DNA from: Ancistrus triradiatus
Lineage: Eukaryota > Chordata > Actinopteri > Siluriformes > Loricariidae
Direction of reading: 5' to 3'
Length of the DNA: 64,000 nt
Assembly (NCBI GenBank): GCA_025084515.1
Contig: JAJAGP010000205.1
Span: 248,001-312,000, forward strand
The notes beneath the pieces are model-generated. The model was not told the origin of the DNA. It saw only the letters and a program-made list of their open reading frames with translations, and searched no databases. Made by a program: the position numbers and the translations under genes. Position 1 is the first letter of the stretch. Each line of letters begins with the position of its first letter. Positions 22,880-34,870 of the stretch are shown here, piece by piece.

Positions 22880-23960
22880 TTTAGCTTTTACTTTATTAAA
22901 ACCTCCAAGACGAAGACAACGTGCTGCAAGTCTATGCACCATGTCCAAAACTTCCAAACACCAAGACACTTGAATACTAAGTTTTCGATTGTACTGATCA
23001 AGGCTTGATACTTAATAATCAAATGCACAAGATACCTCTTTTGGCTCAAAGAAAAAGACAATATATGGTGTATTTGCAATTCCTGAGAAAATGTCAGATG
23101 TTAAATTAAACCACTCAGCTCTAACTGTGGAATGCTTAAAATATTTCACTTCTTAAATTTGGAAGCTGGGCAGCAATCAGGTCCACCAGTCTGTCATGCC
23201 GGGCAATGTACAGGTCTTTAAGAGCACTGCATCCATTCAAAATATGTGCAACAGACTCCATTTGCTGAGAGGAGTCACGCAACAAACAAAAGGGTGAAAG
23301 AATTGATGGACACCAAAGTGCAAGATTATATTTAGCTGGTGGAATCTGCAAACGCGTTTTTACACAGAATATAAGAATCTCCTCGCTGATAACAGCATTT
23401 CTCAATATAGTACAAGATACTGAATGGTCAGCAGTTAATCTAGCTAGCTTTCTTTGAAGCTTCAGATTGGACCAATACTGCAGCTGCTTTGTTCTTTGAA
23501 CCTCCAACTAAACTTTCCTTGATGTTTCATTCTGCAGTTGATAAGACGTCCCATCAACATTCACATAAGCCTTCACGGAAAGTAACGGATCCTTTACTAT
23601 TGCTTCAGAAAGTTTTTCCAACTTTTGACTAGATGTTATCCATTTTAATTCTGTATTTGTTCACTTACATAGATCATTCAGATCTGGCCCATCTGATGAT
23701 ACACCGAACCCTTGCGCTTGCCCATCCAGTTTCCCATTTTTCTTCCTTCTGAATCCTAAGAAATTATCCTCCTCTCCACAAGCAAATGGAACTTTTCTTC
23801 ATTTAAAATCCAATAGTAAAGAGGCTCTTGCCATTTCCCTATCATCATCAAACTTATAATCATTATTCAGGATATTGATAAGACGTACTTGTCAGGTGGC
23901 AGTATACAACAAAGTACAGTTTGGGATCCCCAGACCTCCATCCTTCCGACTTCAGTGTTA
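22880..23960 (-). pseudogene. LINE 3' relic with restriction-like-endonuclease type C-terminus
   Basis: Minus-strand reading at 23507-23136 gives KTRLQIPPAKYNLALW, then FCLLRDSSQQMESVAHILNG C with YIARHDRLVDLIAAQL. At 23079-22888 another frame gives LIIKYQALISTIENLVFKCL. The C..H..C cluster followed by RHD resembles the C-terminal zinc-knuckle and endonuclease region of R2/NeSL-like LINEs. The order is right for the 3' end of such an element on the minus strand. Frames are broken. Family assignment is tentative. Confidence 0.45.
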
Positions 23961-24229
23961 TCTCAATACACGTTATAAGCACATGCAACAGTGCAACGCG
24001 ATAATGCACTTTTTTATCTGGGTGAATTGTTAATTCTACCTAGTGTGCTGGAATATATGGCCTGCGTTTTCCCTTGATGCATCATAGTCAACAGTAGGCG
24101 GCGCTATCAAATCAAGCATTTCATTGTAGACACACGGTGATTGACCCTCCTAGGAGACGTTTCTAGCACAGTACACACAAGTAACAACATAGTCCTTAAT
24201 ATGTACTTCAATAATTTAATATGGACATA

Positions 24230-25612
24230 CAACCCCAAATCTGAAAAAGTTGGGATGGTATGGAAGAAGCCAAAAAATTGCTTTGACTTATTTTCGTTGC
24301 AGACAGTAAATTGTCTGGTCAACTTAATTTAATTTGTTAATAAACATCCATTCCTGCATTTCAGGCCTGCAACACATTCCAAAAAAGTTTGTACAATGGT
24401 AATTTAGAGCTATCAATGAGGTAAAAAACAACAACAACTAAATAATGATTTCAAACAGCTGATGTCAACAGGTGATTGTGTATTGTACAAAAACAGTATC
24501 CACAAAAAGCTAAGTCATTGAGGAGCAAAGGTGGCCAGAGCATCTCCAGTCTGTCAAGAAATGCATGAGAAATGTACTGAAACGTTTAAAAACAATGTTT
24601 CTCAAAGAGAGATTGTAAGAGATTTATGTATTTCTTTCTCTGCAGTGCATAATATCATTAAACAATTCAAGGAATCTGGAGGAATTTCAGTGCGTAAAGG
24701 ACAAGGGTGCAAGCCTAAACTGAAGGACAGTGATCATCAGTTTTTCAGATAACACTGCATCAAGAACCATCATTCATCAATAGCTGATAGAACCACATGG
24801 GCAAAAGATTACTTTGGCAAACCTCAAGCACTACAGTACAATGTGGAGTTATATTCACAAATGCAACTTTAGTGTGCAAAAAATAAACCTTATGTTAACC
24901 ATGTCCAGAAGCGGCATCAACTTCTCTCAGAGGCATCAGGGATGGACCATCACCCTGTGGAAATTGTATTGTGTGATATGTGGACACCGTGAGATATTGA
25001 CCAAAGATGAAAAGGACTGGACTGACCTGCCTGCACGAGAAACCTGGACTGCTATGGACTGGAACCGTACTGTCTTTCGTGGCAAATCCAGGTTCTGTTT
25101 GGGATCTAAGGATGGTCAGGTTAGAGTATTCAGGCCTGATGGTGAGTGCTTCAATCCTGCCTTTGTTGTGGAGCAACACATTGCCCCAACTGCTGGTATG
25201 ATGATCTCGGGAGCCATTGCATATGACAGTTGGTCACCCCTAGTAGTGATACGAGGGACACTAACAACTCAGCGACATCCTGCGGACACATGTTGTCTCC
25301 CATTCGCAGGGCTTCCAACTGGCATTTTTCATCAGGATAATGCTCACTCACATACAATAATGGTTTCCCAGGAATGTCTCCTTCAGATTGCAACACTTCC
25401 TCAGAGTGGTAGTCAGATTTATCACTCATCAAGCATTTATGGGACCAGCTGGGACACCAGCTTAGGCAGCCTACCAATGTGCAGGATCTACAGGCCCAGC
25501 TGCAACATCAGTAGGCAAATGTGCCACAGGATACCATATGGAACCTATTTGCCTCCAATCCCCAACCATATCTCATCTTGTATCCAGGCTAGAGGTGACT
25601 GAACAAGGTACT
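24230..25612 (+). mobile_element. Chimeric Tc1: family A front, family C back
   Basis: The left terminus CAACCCCAAATCTGAAAAAG follows TA, and family A sequence continues through an N-terminal transposase (PVCQEMHEKCTETFKNNVSQ, QREIVRDLCISFSAVHN, GGISVRKGQGCKPKL) to about 25020. From there it is family C: ETWTAMDWNRTVF, SRFCLGSKDGQVRVFRPDGE, then FHQDNAHSHT. No matched right terminus is recognisable. Confidence 0.7.
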
Positions 25613-25684
25613 AGAGCCTCTTGTCAACTGTACAGTTTTCTCCAATGAACGTATCTTTTCACTCAAATATTGTAATCAATTACA

Positions 25685-25765
25685 TATATGTGCTGTCAAT
25701 CGATTAGTGCATACAAGTGCTGTCAAAACATACCTAATTAATCACAAATTTTTCTTCTTAAGCCT
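25685..25765. repeat. hAT-like fragment (GCTGTCAATCGATTA type)
   Basis: Contains TGCTGTCAATCGATTAGTGC and ACCTAATTAATCACAAATTT, the texture of a common hAT-derived terminus. Nothing else recognisable is seen from 25765 to 26160. Confidence 0.35.
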
Positions 25766-26159
25766 GAAGCTTCCTATAATAGATATTTAAATAATATATA
25801 ATATCACATATTTAATGTAGTATAAACATAAATAAAAGTATTTTATTTCAAATGCAGTTTTAATTAACTGTGAAGATGGATTCTCTTCTGTGAACTAAAG
25901 ATTTCAAATAATTCATCAAGGCATCACATTTGACTTGAAAAGTAGATTTCCTAGAAGTACTTACAGAAGTAATAAGAGAACTATAAAGCTTTCATAAAAT
26001 AAAACCTATATTTTAAAGTAGCAGTTAACTAAGCATTTAAAATAGAGATCAGAAAAACATCATGAGGACATGTTTTACCAATGAGTTCCTGGTTTGATGT
26101 GGCCAAGCAGCTCCTTAGTTTCTCACAGACCTTAAGACCTTTCAGATTCAACTGATTAT

Positions 26160-26260
26160 TAAGCAGGAGTTTGCACGTTCTCCGTGTCTGCGTGGGTTTC
26201 CTCCGGGTACTTCATTTTCCTCCCACATTCCAAAGTCATATCTCAGGTTAAAAGGTGTCT
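26160..26260 (+). repeat. Dispersed repeat R fragment
   Basis: TGCGTGGGTTTCCTCCGGGT followed by TTTTCCTCCCACATTCCAAA, as in the copy at 20860-21130. Confidence 0.5.
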
Positions 26261-26276
26261 CTAGAGGGCCCTAGTG

Positions 26277-27062
26277 TGTGGTACCTCGGTTCTCTACCAC
26301 CTCAGAACCTGTCAAATTCGATTCTCGACCCATTTTGTCTAGAAAAACCTGTCTCAGTTCTTGTCGTTTGCTTGGTACTTGGCGCACTTTCTTAAACTTG
26401 TATGAGTCGATCCGCGCAACTCGTTTCACGATTCATGATTGATTGATTGAGTGATGTAGGATCCCAATAGCCCTCAGAGAATATCTCCGCTGTTTTTATT
26501 TATTATTACATCTGCAGTACTATATTCTTAGTGAAAACAAGGCTCCATGAGACCTAAAAGGTTAGTTTATAAAAGCAAACCAGAAAGCAAAACAGGAATT
26601 GAATGCTCCAGAACACAGGCTAGCATTCTGAGTACATCAATAGAGTAAGTGTTGTGCTTTTACTTTTCGCTTTCAATCCATTACTCAGTAAATTACTTGA
26701 AATTTTCAACACTTTATTATAAAATAAGCTTTGTGTTAATGATTGTGGCCAACTGTAGGTTAATGTAGGTGTTTTAAACATTAACTTACTTATCATTACT
26801 TATCACAGACTCCGCTATGATAATAAGACTCGTTAAACTCCTCAGTTCATGATACATTTCACTTATGATGGATTTGTCGGAACGTATCCCCTTCGTAAAT
26901 CAGGGAGCACCTGTACAATACATTAATGCATAAAATGCCTTATACAGTGTGGACTTTTTGGGGTCTGGAACAGATTAATTCAATTTACATTATTTCTTAT
27001 GGGAAAAATTTGCTCAGTACTCGTCGTTTTCGGTTCTTGACAAGCCTTCTGGAACGAATTAA
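26277..27062 (+). mobile_element. MITE family G copy, right end truncated
   Basis: Starts GTGGTACCTCGGTTCTCTAC and follows the same body order as 19211-19921. It stops after ACAAGCCTTCTGGAACGAAT, short of the terminal repeat seen in the complete copy at 29655. Confidence 0.7.
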
Positions 27063-27299
27063 ATATAAAATATTATATATAGTCGAAGTTATATATTACC
27101 TACCTATTAGTTAATATAAAACAGCAGCGTTACTTTTTAAACCATATGTAAGCCGCGTTCTTGCATGTATACGCTATACATTTATATAAATGTTAAAACA
27201 TAAGTATATCGAGCCTACAAATGATTTTGACATTTATTGGTCGTTAATGTCATAACTTTTAATCCATTTATGATGCGCGTTTCAAAGCTGAAGTCCGTT

Positions 27300-27463
27300 G
27301 ATTGCGTCACATCCCGTTGAGTTGTGGGGCAGCAGGAGGGTGGGGTCGCTCGCTCTATCGGTGAGACTGGGCTGATAGAGGAAATATTTGAATCGTTTAA
27401 CACATCATTGATGTGTTTAAAAAGATAACAGCGGCACAGAGGAGAGGAATCAGCGGCATTGAG
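27300..27463 (+). other. ralb: Candidate non-coding first exon and promoter of ralb
   Basis: A locally GC- and CpG-richer stretch (GCGTCACATCCCG, GGTCGCTCGCTC, AGCGGCATTGAG) ends in donor GAG|GTAACAT at 27464 on the ralb strand. Ral genes normally have a distant untranslated first exon, and this is the only good candidate seen between the kelch gene and the coding exons. No transcript evidence is available. Confidence 0.4.
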
Positions 27464-28054
27464 GTAACATTTTATTTCCGAATGCTGTTTCTGTCGAGAA
27501 TGACGATTCGTATTTGATTCTTTTACTTCATGTTTGAACTGGCAGCAGTAAATGTGAATTGCACTGCTTATGGAACAACCTGGTTTAGTGATGATGGCAA
27601 ATTTTACAACGGGGTTTAAATCGAGGTTATTTTACACCCTGGATAATAAGACTATTTGGGATGTTAACTGGTTGATGCTGCTGATCTCTAAACCCCGGGG
27701 TCCTTCATAAGATTTACATTTCTGTTTCCAATGCATGAAACGGATACAGGTTGAAAAGCCATGGGTTGCTTTCTTCTGAAGACGGTTTGAGAGAAGTGAT
27801 CAAACTCATTTTCTGTCTGTGTAATGTATGCAGTGTAATTAAAAAATGCAGTGTTATCTAGCCTGGCTACTGTAGGTTCAGTGCTGTAGAAAGTCCCCAA
27901 CGTGGACCTTAAAATACTTGCCGACTTTTATTTTGTAAGTCAGATCAGCATAATAAGTTTGGAGATGATCAGCAGTCAGATTTGAATTCTTGCTTGCTTA
28001 CTGTAAATAGCAGCATGTTGGAACTGCTGGAAAGGTTCAAAATGAACTTTGAAC

Positions 28055-28199
28055 TAGGGGTGGGAGATATGGTAAAAATATTGTATCATGATATTTAAAG
28101 AGATTTTCATGATACACGATATTTATCAAGATACATGTGATCGCAGACAAGATGCATCAGTAGTGACAGGTTCTTAAAAACTACTATTCAAGTATTATC
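28055..28199. repeat. Partial copy of the 11425-11732 element
   Basis: CTAGGGGTGGGAGATATGGT then ATCGCAGACAAGATGCATCA and TTCTTAAAAACTACTATTCA, in the order of the 11.4 kb copy in reverse sense. It is cut off by a SINE. Confidence 0.5.
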
Positions 28200-28345
28200 A
28201 TATTATCGATACAATCTTACAATCCAAGCAATTGTGAGTTATGGGACGTGCTCAAGGACCCACCAGTGGCAGCTTGGCAGAGGTGGGATTTGAACCCTGA
28301 ACCTTCTGGTCCAGTACCTTAACCGCTAGGCTACCACAGTCCCAC
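28200..28345 (-). mobile_element. V-SINE-like SINE, 3' truncated
   Basis: On the minus strand: GGGACTGTGGTAGCCTAGCG, the B-box region, CAAGCTGCCACTGGTGGGTC and the CAATTGCTTGGATTGTAAGA segment. The GTCTGCTAAATG tail is missing. Confidence 0.75.
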
Positions 28346-28350
28346 ATATA

Positions 28351-28880
28351 GGGCTGTGTGATATTAACAAAAAATGAGAGCTCTATTTTCTGGGATTTTG
28401 ATCATTAGAGCATAATTTGCAACCTTCAGACATTTGTTTGTAAAAGTTTTACATTGCACCATTTGCTCATGTTTATAGGATTACTTGTTGCTTACTAATG
28501 ACATCATTCGTAATAACATCGAAGGACATGTCTGTCCTTGACGGTGCATTTCATTGACAAAGCTTGTCATAATCTTCATATTTTGCAAGGGGTTAGTTTG
28601 CAGATGGTGAAATAAATTAGTTGTCGAGCTGTCTTTAATGGCAATCGATTCCGACACAGTTGGCCATCTTTTGAGTAGCATCTGTAGACTGCGAGGCTGG
28701 TGGTGTCTGTATTTTGTCTCCCGACACAGTTTGTTCACTCATTTTTAACTTGCATGAATTGTTAAGGTGTTTTTTTTAATTGATTTTTGCTGTGAGTGAC
28801 ATACTCCGATAACGTCAGCTCACACATTGTTAAGACAATGATGTAGATATTATCGTAGATGATACATATCACGCAGCCCT
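28351..28880 (-). mobile_element. hAT-like non-autonomous element with BED-finger relic
   Basis: The ends GGGCTGTGTGATATTAAC and (inverted) AGGGCTGCGTGATATG are inverted repeats. Minus-strand reading inside gives AIKDSSTTNLFHHLQTN, resembling the H-x-H side of a BED zinc finger in hAT transposases. The same block recurs at 47230-47335. Confidence 0.55.
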
Positions 28881-29654
28881 ACTTTGACATGTGTAAAGAC
28901 CCCTGGGTTACAAAACTGATGAAGGTTGAAACAGCAACTCGCTTCCTGTGTATTTAATGAGTGCAGTATAGTTTGAAGATCGTATTTATGTGGCTGTTGT
29001 AGATTAGTTGGTCACATGCACTTCACTTAAAGTATTTGCAGTCCCTAAACTGGGTCTGCATGACATTTGGGGAAGATCAGCAGACAACCAAGAAGACAAC
29101 TACGAATCCAAGTTTTGATTCTTGGTGTATTTGAGCTGCTCCTAAAAGAACCCGGTTTACTGATCTTCAGAAACTTCAAAATGAGATTTCAGGAGCTTTG
29201 GAAGAACCACGTCTGACATTTACAAATTTACGCTGGTGATCACCAACTGACATGATCTTAAATAAGATGTTGAAATATTTGGAAACCGATGAACATTGCA
29301 CCTTCTGAAGGTTTGACAGCAGTGGTCAAATTCACTTTCTGTGTATTTAATGAAGGCAGTGTAGTTTGAAGATCATATTTATGTGGCTGCTGGAGATTAA
29401 GACAGTGGTTCCCAAACTTTTTGCCTCTAGATAAATATAATATAAGAATATTTAAGCCCCTCCTCTTCTGACATATGTACATGCATTATGCATCTTAAAT
29501 TTTCTATCTGATATTTTTATGGCTCAAACATGAATTACTAATTTGCTTTGCCTTGCTTTGGCTTCACTGCTTCACTGTTTTCAGTGTTTTCTGCTGAGGT
29601 GATGGAGTAAGTTACTAGAGTTACCTACAGCGGCTTTACAAACTTTGCGATATA

Positions 29655-30545
29655 CAGTGGTACCTCGGTTCTTGTCTTAATTCGTTCCAGAAGGCTTGTC
29701 GAGAACCTGAAGCGATGAGAACCGAGCAAATTTTTCTCAGAAGTAATGATGTAAATTGATTTATCCCGTTCCAGACCCCCAGAAAATCCACACTGTATAA
29801 GGCATTATATGCATTAATGGAGTTGTATTGTACAGGTGCTCCCTGATTCTTGATGGGGATACGTTCTGACAAATCCATCATAAGTTAAATCTATCATGAA
29901 CCGATGTGTTTAGCAAGTGTCTTGTAGAGTGGTCTGTAACGTAAAATAGTGGAGATAGAAAAAGGATACTGTGATAAGTAATGATAAGTAAGTTACTGTT
30001 TAAAACACTTACATTAACCTACAGTTGGTCAAAATCATCAACACAAAGCTTATTTTATAATAAAGTGTTGAAAAATCTCTTGGAATTTAGCGAGTAATGG
30101 ATTGAAAACACTTACTTGACTGATGAACTCATCTGCACTAGCGTAGCTGCTAATGCTAACTGCAGCCTGTGTCCTGGAGGATTTGGAATACAAATTCCAT
30201 TTCGGTTGGCTGTCACTACTATCATTTTAGGTTAGTGGAGACTTATTTGCACTGACAATACAGTACTGTAGATGTAAAAATAAATGAAAACATGATCTTC
30301 AAAAACAAAAAAAAGGAGTGCAGATCTTCCCTGGGGAATAGCTATTTTGAATCTGAATCATTGATTCACTGTGTACTGAATTGTGAATCATGAATCGAGT
30401 TTCGGCTGAAACGTGTCACACAATTTTAAGCAAGTACGTCGAGTACCTAGCAAACGACAAGAACCGAGACAAATTTCTTTAGTTAAAAAGCATCGAGAAC
30501 CGAATTCAACAAGTTCCGAGGTGGTCGAGAACCGAGGTACCACTG
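29655..30545 (-). mobile_element. MITE family G, complete copy
   Basis: 891 bp with CAGTGGTACCTCGGTTCT at one end and AACCGAGGTACCACTG at the other, TA on both sides. It is inverted relative to the 19.2 and 26.3 kb copies and is inserted in a copy of the 12.06-12.53 kb repeat. Confidence 0.85.
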
Positions 30546-31494
30546 TATAGCACTTTGGTCTGCGTTGGATTTTTAAAAATCTAACGCTCAGTTCTTTTGT
30601 TGCATTTTTGGTGTCACTTTCTTTATCCTCCATCTTTTCTGTTATTTGTTGTTTGATTGTTGTGCTAGGATAGGCTAGGTGTATGTTATGCTACCTGGCT
30701 AGCTAACACGACGTATATAAATGCCGTTCCTTGCAGCGCCTCAGAAATCACAATATTACAAACAATATTAAATAATTTGTTGCCTATTGAAGTGTTACAG
30801 CTGTTGTTTCTGCTATGCTACAGTATGGCGGTATATGGAAAATTCATACTATATGCCGTATGGGAAATTAAAAACGTTACACTTCATAAACTGGTATACT
30901 GCCCAGCACTAGCTTGACTTAAAATACTTGCACACATTCAAGCTGGATCTAGCGAGGAAGTTTTGAGACAGAGTTCAGACTTCAATGAGCAGTTCAAAAA
31001 TGCAGTTGTGTGAAGTACCAGGTTAGTGTTCATGAGACACTTCAAAATGAGATTTGAGGCGACTCTTAATTAAGGATCTATGAAAGAAGCACCTTTGACA
31101 TTTACCAGTTGGTACTGCTGGTCAGTAACCCCTATCGTGTTACATAAGGTTTTGAAATATTAAACACCTGATGATGGTTGAAACGGCAGTTTGCATCTTC
31201 TGAAGAAGATTTGAGAGCCATAATCAAATTCGCTTTTGTGTTTAGTGAATGCAGTGTAATCTGAAGATCATATTCGTGTTGCTGTTGTAGTCTAAGAGGT
31301 ATAGAAGGTCACATGCACTTCACTTAAAATATTTGTGGCCTGCATGGGACTGCATGACAAGCTTTGGGAAAGTCTGGGTTGAGAATTTGGATTCTTGTTT
31401 GGTCATTTGACACAACTGCATATTTGTGCTCATTCTACAAGAATTTGGGTTACTGATCGAGAGCAACGTTTTTCTTTTTAGATTTGAGGAGACT

Positions 31495-31668
31495 CTCTTA
31501 CATTTACAGCATTTAGCAGATGCCTTTATCCAGAGCGACTTACAATTGATACAGTCTTACAATCCAAGCAATTGGGTTAAGGGTCTTGCTCAAGGACCCA
31601 ACAGTGGCAGCTTGGCAGAGGTGAGATTTGAACCCTGGAGCTTCTGGTCCAAGAACGCCTATGATCTT
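31495..31668 (-). mobile_element. V-SINE-like SINE, head truncated
   Basis: Tail side complete (TTACAGCATTTAGCAGATGC, CAGAGCGACTTACAATTGAT) through the B-box-like GGTTCAAATCTCACCTC on the minus strand. The A-box end is replaced by unrelated sequence at about 31660. Confidence 0.75.
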
Positions 31669-31774
31669 ACGTGGATTTAGAAATTGGTGCATCCTCTGTT
31701 GAGGTTTTGAGAGCAGTGATCCTATATATTTAATGAATGCAATCTGAAGATTATCCATCTATCTGTCTATCTAT

Positions 31775-31785
<11 letters not shown>

Positions 31786-31808
<23 letters not shown>
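31786..31808. repeat. (CA)n microsatellite abutting a Tc1 end
   Basis: ACAC run directly joined to the first base of the family B terminal repeat, replacing the expected TA. Confidence 0.85.
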
Positions 31809-31809
<1 letters not shown>

Positions 31810-33370
31810 GTGGGGCAAGAAAGTATTCAGTCAGTCACTGATTGTGCAAGTTCTCCAACTTAGAAAGATGAGAGAGGTCTGTAATTTTCACCATAGGTAT
31901 ACGTCAACTATGAGAGACAAAATGAGAAAAAAAAAAATCCAGGAAATGACATTTGTAGGATTTTTAAATAATTTAATTGCAAATCATGGTAGAAAATGAG
32001 TATTTGGTCACTCACAAACAAGCAAGATTTCTGGCTCTCACAGACCTGTAACTTCTTCTTTAAGAAGCTCTTCTGTCCTCCACTCGTTACCTGTATTAAT
32101 GGCACCTGTTTGACCTCGTTATCTGTATAAAAGACACCTGTCCACAGCCTCAAACAGTCAGACTCCAAACTCAACCATAGACCAAAGAGCTGTCGAAGGA
32201 CACCAGGAAGAAAATTGTAGACCTGCACCAGGCTGGGAAGAGTGAATCTACAATAGGCAAGCAGGTTGCTGTGAATAAATCAACTGTGGGAGCAACTGTA
32301 AGACATGCAAGACCATGGATAATCTCCCTTGATCTGGGGCTCCATGCGAGATCTCATCCCATGGGGTCAAAATGATCATGAAAACGGTGAGCAAAAATCC
32401 CAGAACTACATGGAGGGACCTGATGAATGACCTGCAGAGAGCTGGGACCAAAGTAACAAAGCTACCATCAGTAACACACTACGCCGAGAGGGACTCCGAT
32501 CCTGCAGTGCCAGGCGTGCCCTCCTGCTTAAGCCAGTACATGTCCAGGCCTGTCTGAAGTTTGCCACAGAGCATATGGATGATCCACTAGAGGATTGGGA
32601 GAATATCATGTTGTCAGATGAAACCAAAATAGAACTTTTTGGTAAAAACTCAACTGGAGGAAGAAAAATGCCGAGTTGCATCCCAAGAACACCATACGTA
32701 CTGTGAAGTATGGGGGTGGAAACATCATGTGTTGGGGTTGTTTTTCTGCAAAGAGGACAGGACGATTGATTCGTGTTAAGGGAAGAATGAACGGGGCCAT
32801 GTATCGTGAGATTTTAAGCCAAAACCTCCTACCATCAGTGAGAGCATTGACGATGGAACGTGGCTGGGTCTTCCAGCATGACAATGATCCCAAACACACC
32901 TTTTGGGCAACGAAGGAGTGACTCCGTAAAAAGCATTACAAAGTCCTGGAGTGGCTTAGCCAGTCTCCAGACCTCAGTTCCATAGAAAATTTGTGGAGGG
33001 AGTTGAAAGTCCATGTTGCCCAGTGACAACCCCAAAACATCACTGTTCTAGAGGAGATCTGCATGGAGGAATGGGCCAAAATACCAGCTACAGTGTGTGC
33101 AAACCTGGTGAAGACTTACAGGAAACGTTTGACCTCTGTCATTGCCGACAAAAGTTATGTTGCAAAGTATTGAGTTGAACTTTTGTTATTGACCAAATAC
33201 TTATTTTCCACCATAATTTACAATAAATTATTTAAAAATCCTACAATGTGATTTCCTGGATTTTTTTTCTCATTTTGTCTCTCATAGTTGAAGTGTACCT
33301 ATGATGAAAATTACAGACCTCTCTCATCTTTCTAAGTAGGAGAACTTGCACATCAGTGGCTAACTGAATG
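31808..33370 (+). mobile_element. Tc1-like element, family B, nearly full length
   Basis: Left terminus CAGTGGGGCAAGAAAGTATT; the right arm runs to CATCAGTGGCTAACTGAATG but lacks the final CCCCACTG. The transposase relic, about 32185-33172, includes VGSACCAG-region stops, [15 protein letters not shown] (first catalytic Asp), WGCFSAKRTGRL, WVFQHDNDPKHTF and [15 protein letters not shown] (Glu). Stop codons and frameshifts inactivate it. Confidence 0.85.
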
Positions 33371-33884
33371 AGATCCTAGTTGTACGAAGTAATTTTCTAC
33401 ACTTCCTCTTTCTGACCTTCCTGCCAGCACAGTTATTGTTTGGTGTCGTTTTGTTTTGTTATCTCAAATAACCTTGAAAGGTGGACAGGTTGACCCACAT
33501 GCATTGTTATCAAAGATCTGTGTTACCACTGGAGCTTCACTTCATGTGATGTAGGTTTACGCTTGCTTTTAGCAACTTGCTTCCGTTCGTACATTTTCAG
33601 AAGTAACACATTGGCCTACACATCTCTCGGATTGTATCTTTGATGCAATGTTGTTTTGGTGTAGATCTCGACGAGTATTAACCAGACACACTGCTGTGGA
33701 TCAGGTAGTGTTAGAAAGGCAGAAAATAAATGCACTTGAAATGTGCTCCATGAAGTAAAATAATTGAAAGTTCACTGGGTGGCCAAAAACAAAAACACTT
33801 TTATCTTTGTTTACAGTGAGCATTCACCTTGCCACTGATTCAACAACCTTATTGCTTTGTCACATTTACTGTATCCAAAGTTGC

Positions 33885-34130
33885 ATCTAGGGGTGGCTGA
33901 TAACGATATTTTAGCGTATCGTGATAGACAACATGCTTTTTGAGGATATTGTTAGTGCTTAGAGTGTACTTAGTCCTGTTTAGTTGGGTGAAGTGCAGCA
34001 CATTTTGAATATGAATCACTCTATGATGTGTGGGATAATTTTTGAATAGAAGTTTTTAAGAATCTGTAACTATTGATACATTTTGTCTGCGATCAAATGT
34101 ATTGTGATAAATATTGTGTATCATGAAACT
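33885..34130. repeat. Copy of the 11425-11732 element
   Basis: TCTAGGGGTGGCTGATAACG through GTATTGTGATAAATATTGTG with TTTTTGAATAGAAGTTTTTA and GCAGCACATTTTGAATATGA in the matching (reverse) order. Confidence 0.55.
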
Positions 34131-34138
34131 GTTCTTCT

Positions 34139-34175
34139 CTGGATAAGGGCATCTGCTAAAGTGACATAAATGTAT
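34139..34175 (+). mobile_element. SINE tail fragment
   Basis: CTCTGGATAAGGGCATCTGC followed by TAAAGTGACATAAATGTA: a solo V-SINE-type tail. Confidence 0.5.
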
Positions 34176-34184
34176 CTTCTCCAG

Positions 34185-34400
34185 CACATCTCAAAAACAT
34201 TCAACAGGGTTAAGCTCAGGACTCTGTGGCCAATTCCTGTGTGAAAATAGGGTGATGGTAATGCGAATAAACGATGACATATCAAGCTGACATGATTCCA
34301 CATGATTGCAGTCATGATCAGGCCAAAAACAAAAAATCAGTATTGTTACATTTACATCTGATTTAATAATCAACCTGCATTGAGGAGTCAATAATGCATT
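34185..34400 (-). pseudogene. Tc1-like transposase C-terminal fragment
   Basis: Minus-strand reading ends HRNWPQSPELNPVECF, the WP..SP.LNP.E signature around the catalytic glutamate of Tc1 transposases. Too short to assign a family. Confidence 0.5.
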
Positions 34401-34734
34401 TCCAGTTTGTAGTTTTAGGATTGGAGTACCATACTTTGTCTCTTCAATGAAATCCTAGTGTGGTGAATTGCAACTAATTGTGCGTTCAGTTTCTTCACTC
34501 ACGACAATGAAGTTTGCCACATGGTTTCATGCAAACAGTGGCTCATTAGCTTGGTGTGACTTTGTTTATCTTTTAGGTGGACTGTCACTAGGCGTGTGGA
34601 TTTTTCCTGAATACAAGTACACCCATGTATTCCCAGCTGTTCTACTAATCTAGCATGGATAAAATGTCATGACTTCAATGTACTTTTTTATCTTCTCATT
34701 TTTATTTGCACATCTACTGTATGGCTTAAAGGAT

Positions 34735-34870
34735 GTAGACACAGCGTCTAATTAGTGATCTCTGTTATTTTAGCCCACACTCACTGCTAACTGGTGCATA
34801 ATGTGGCACATAAAGCTTCCATACAAAAGCAGTGGCAGTAGAATGGGTTATACTGAACACCTCAGTGACT
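34735..34870 (+). mobile_element. Short Tc1-like fragment
   Basis: CACTCACTGCTAACTGGTGC through GAATGGGTTATACTGAACAC parallels 11200-11325. Confidence 0.35.

Larger units (their letters stand above)
27510..31755 (+). repeat. Degenerate tandem units of about 400 bp, with later insertions
   Basis: Ordered landmarks recur. ATTTAATGAATGCAGTGTAA-like words occur near 27822, 28955, 29346, 31240 and 31729; CTTAAAATACTTGC-like words near 27910, 29027, 30909 and 31323; TTCAAAATGAGATTTGAGG-like words near 28040, 29175, 31046 and 31480. Where no element intervenes the spacing is about 390-415 bp. Between units lie a MITE, SINEs, a TIR element and family G. Confidence 0.65.
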
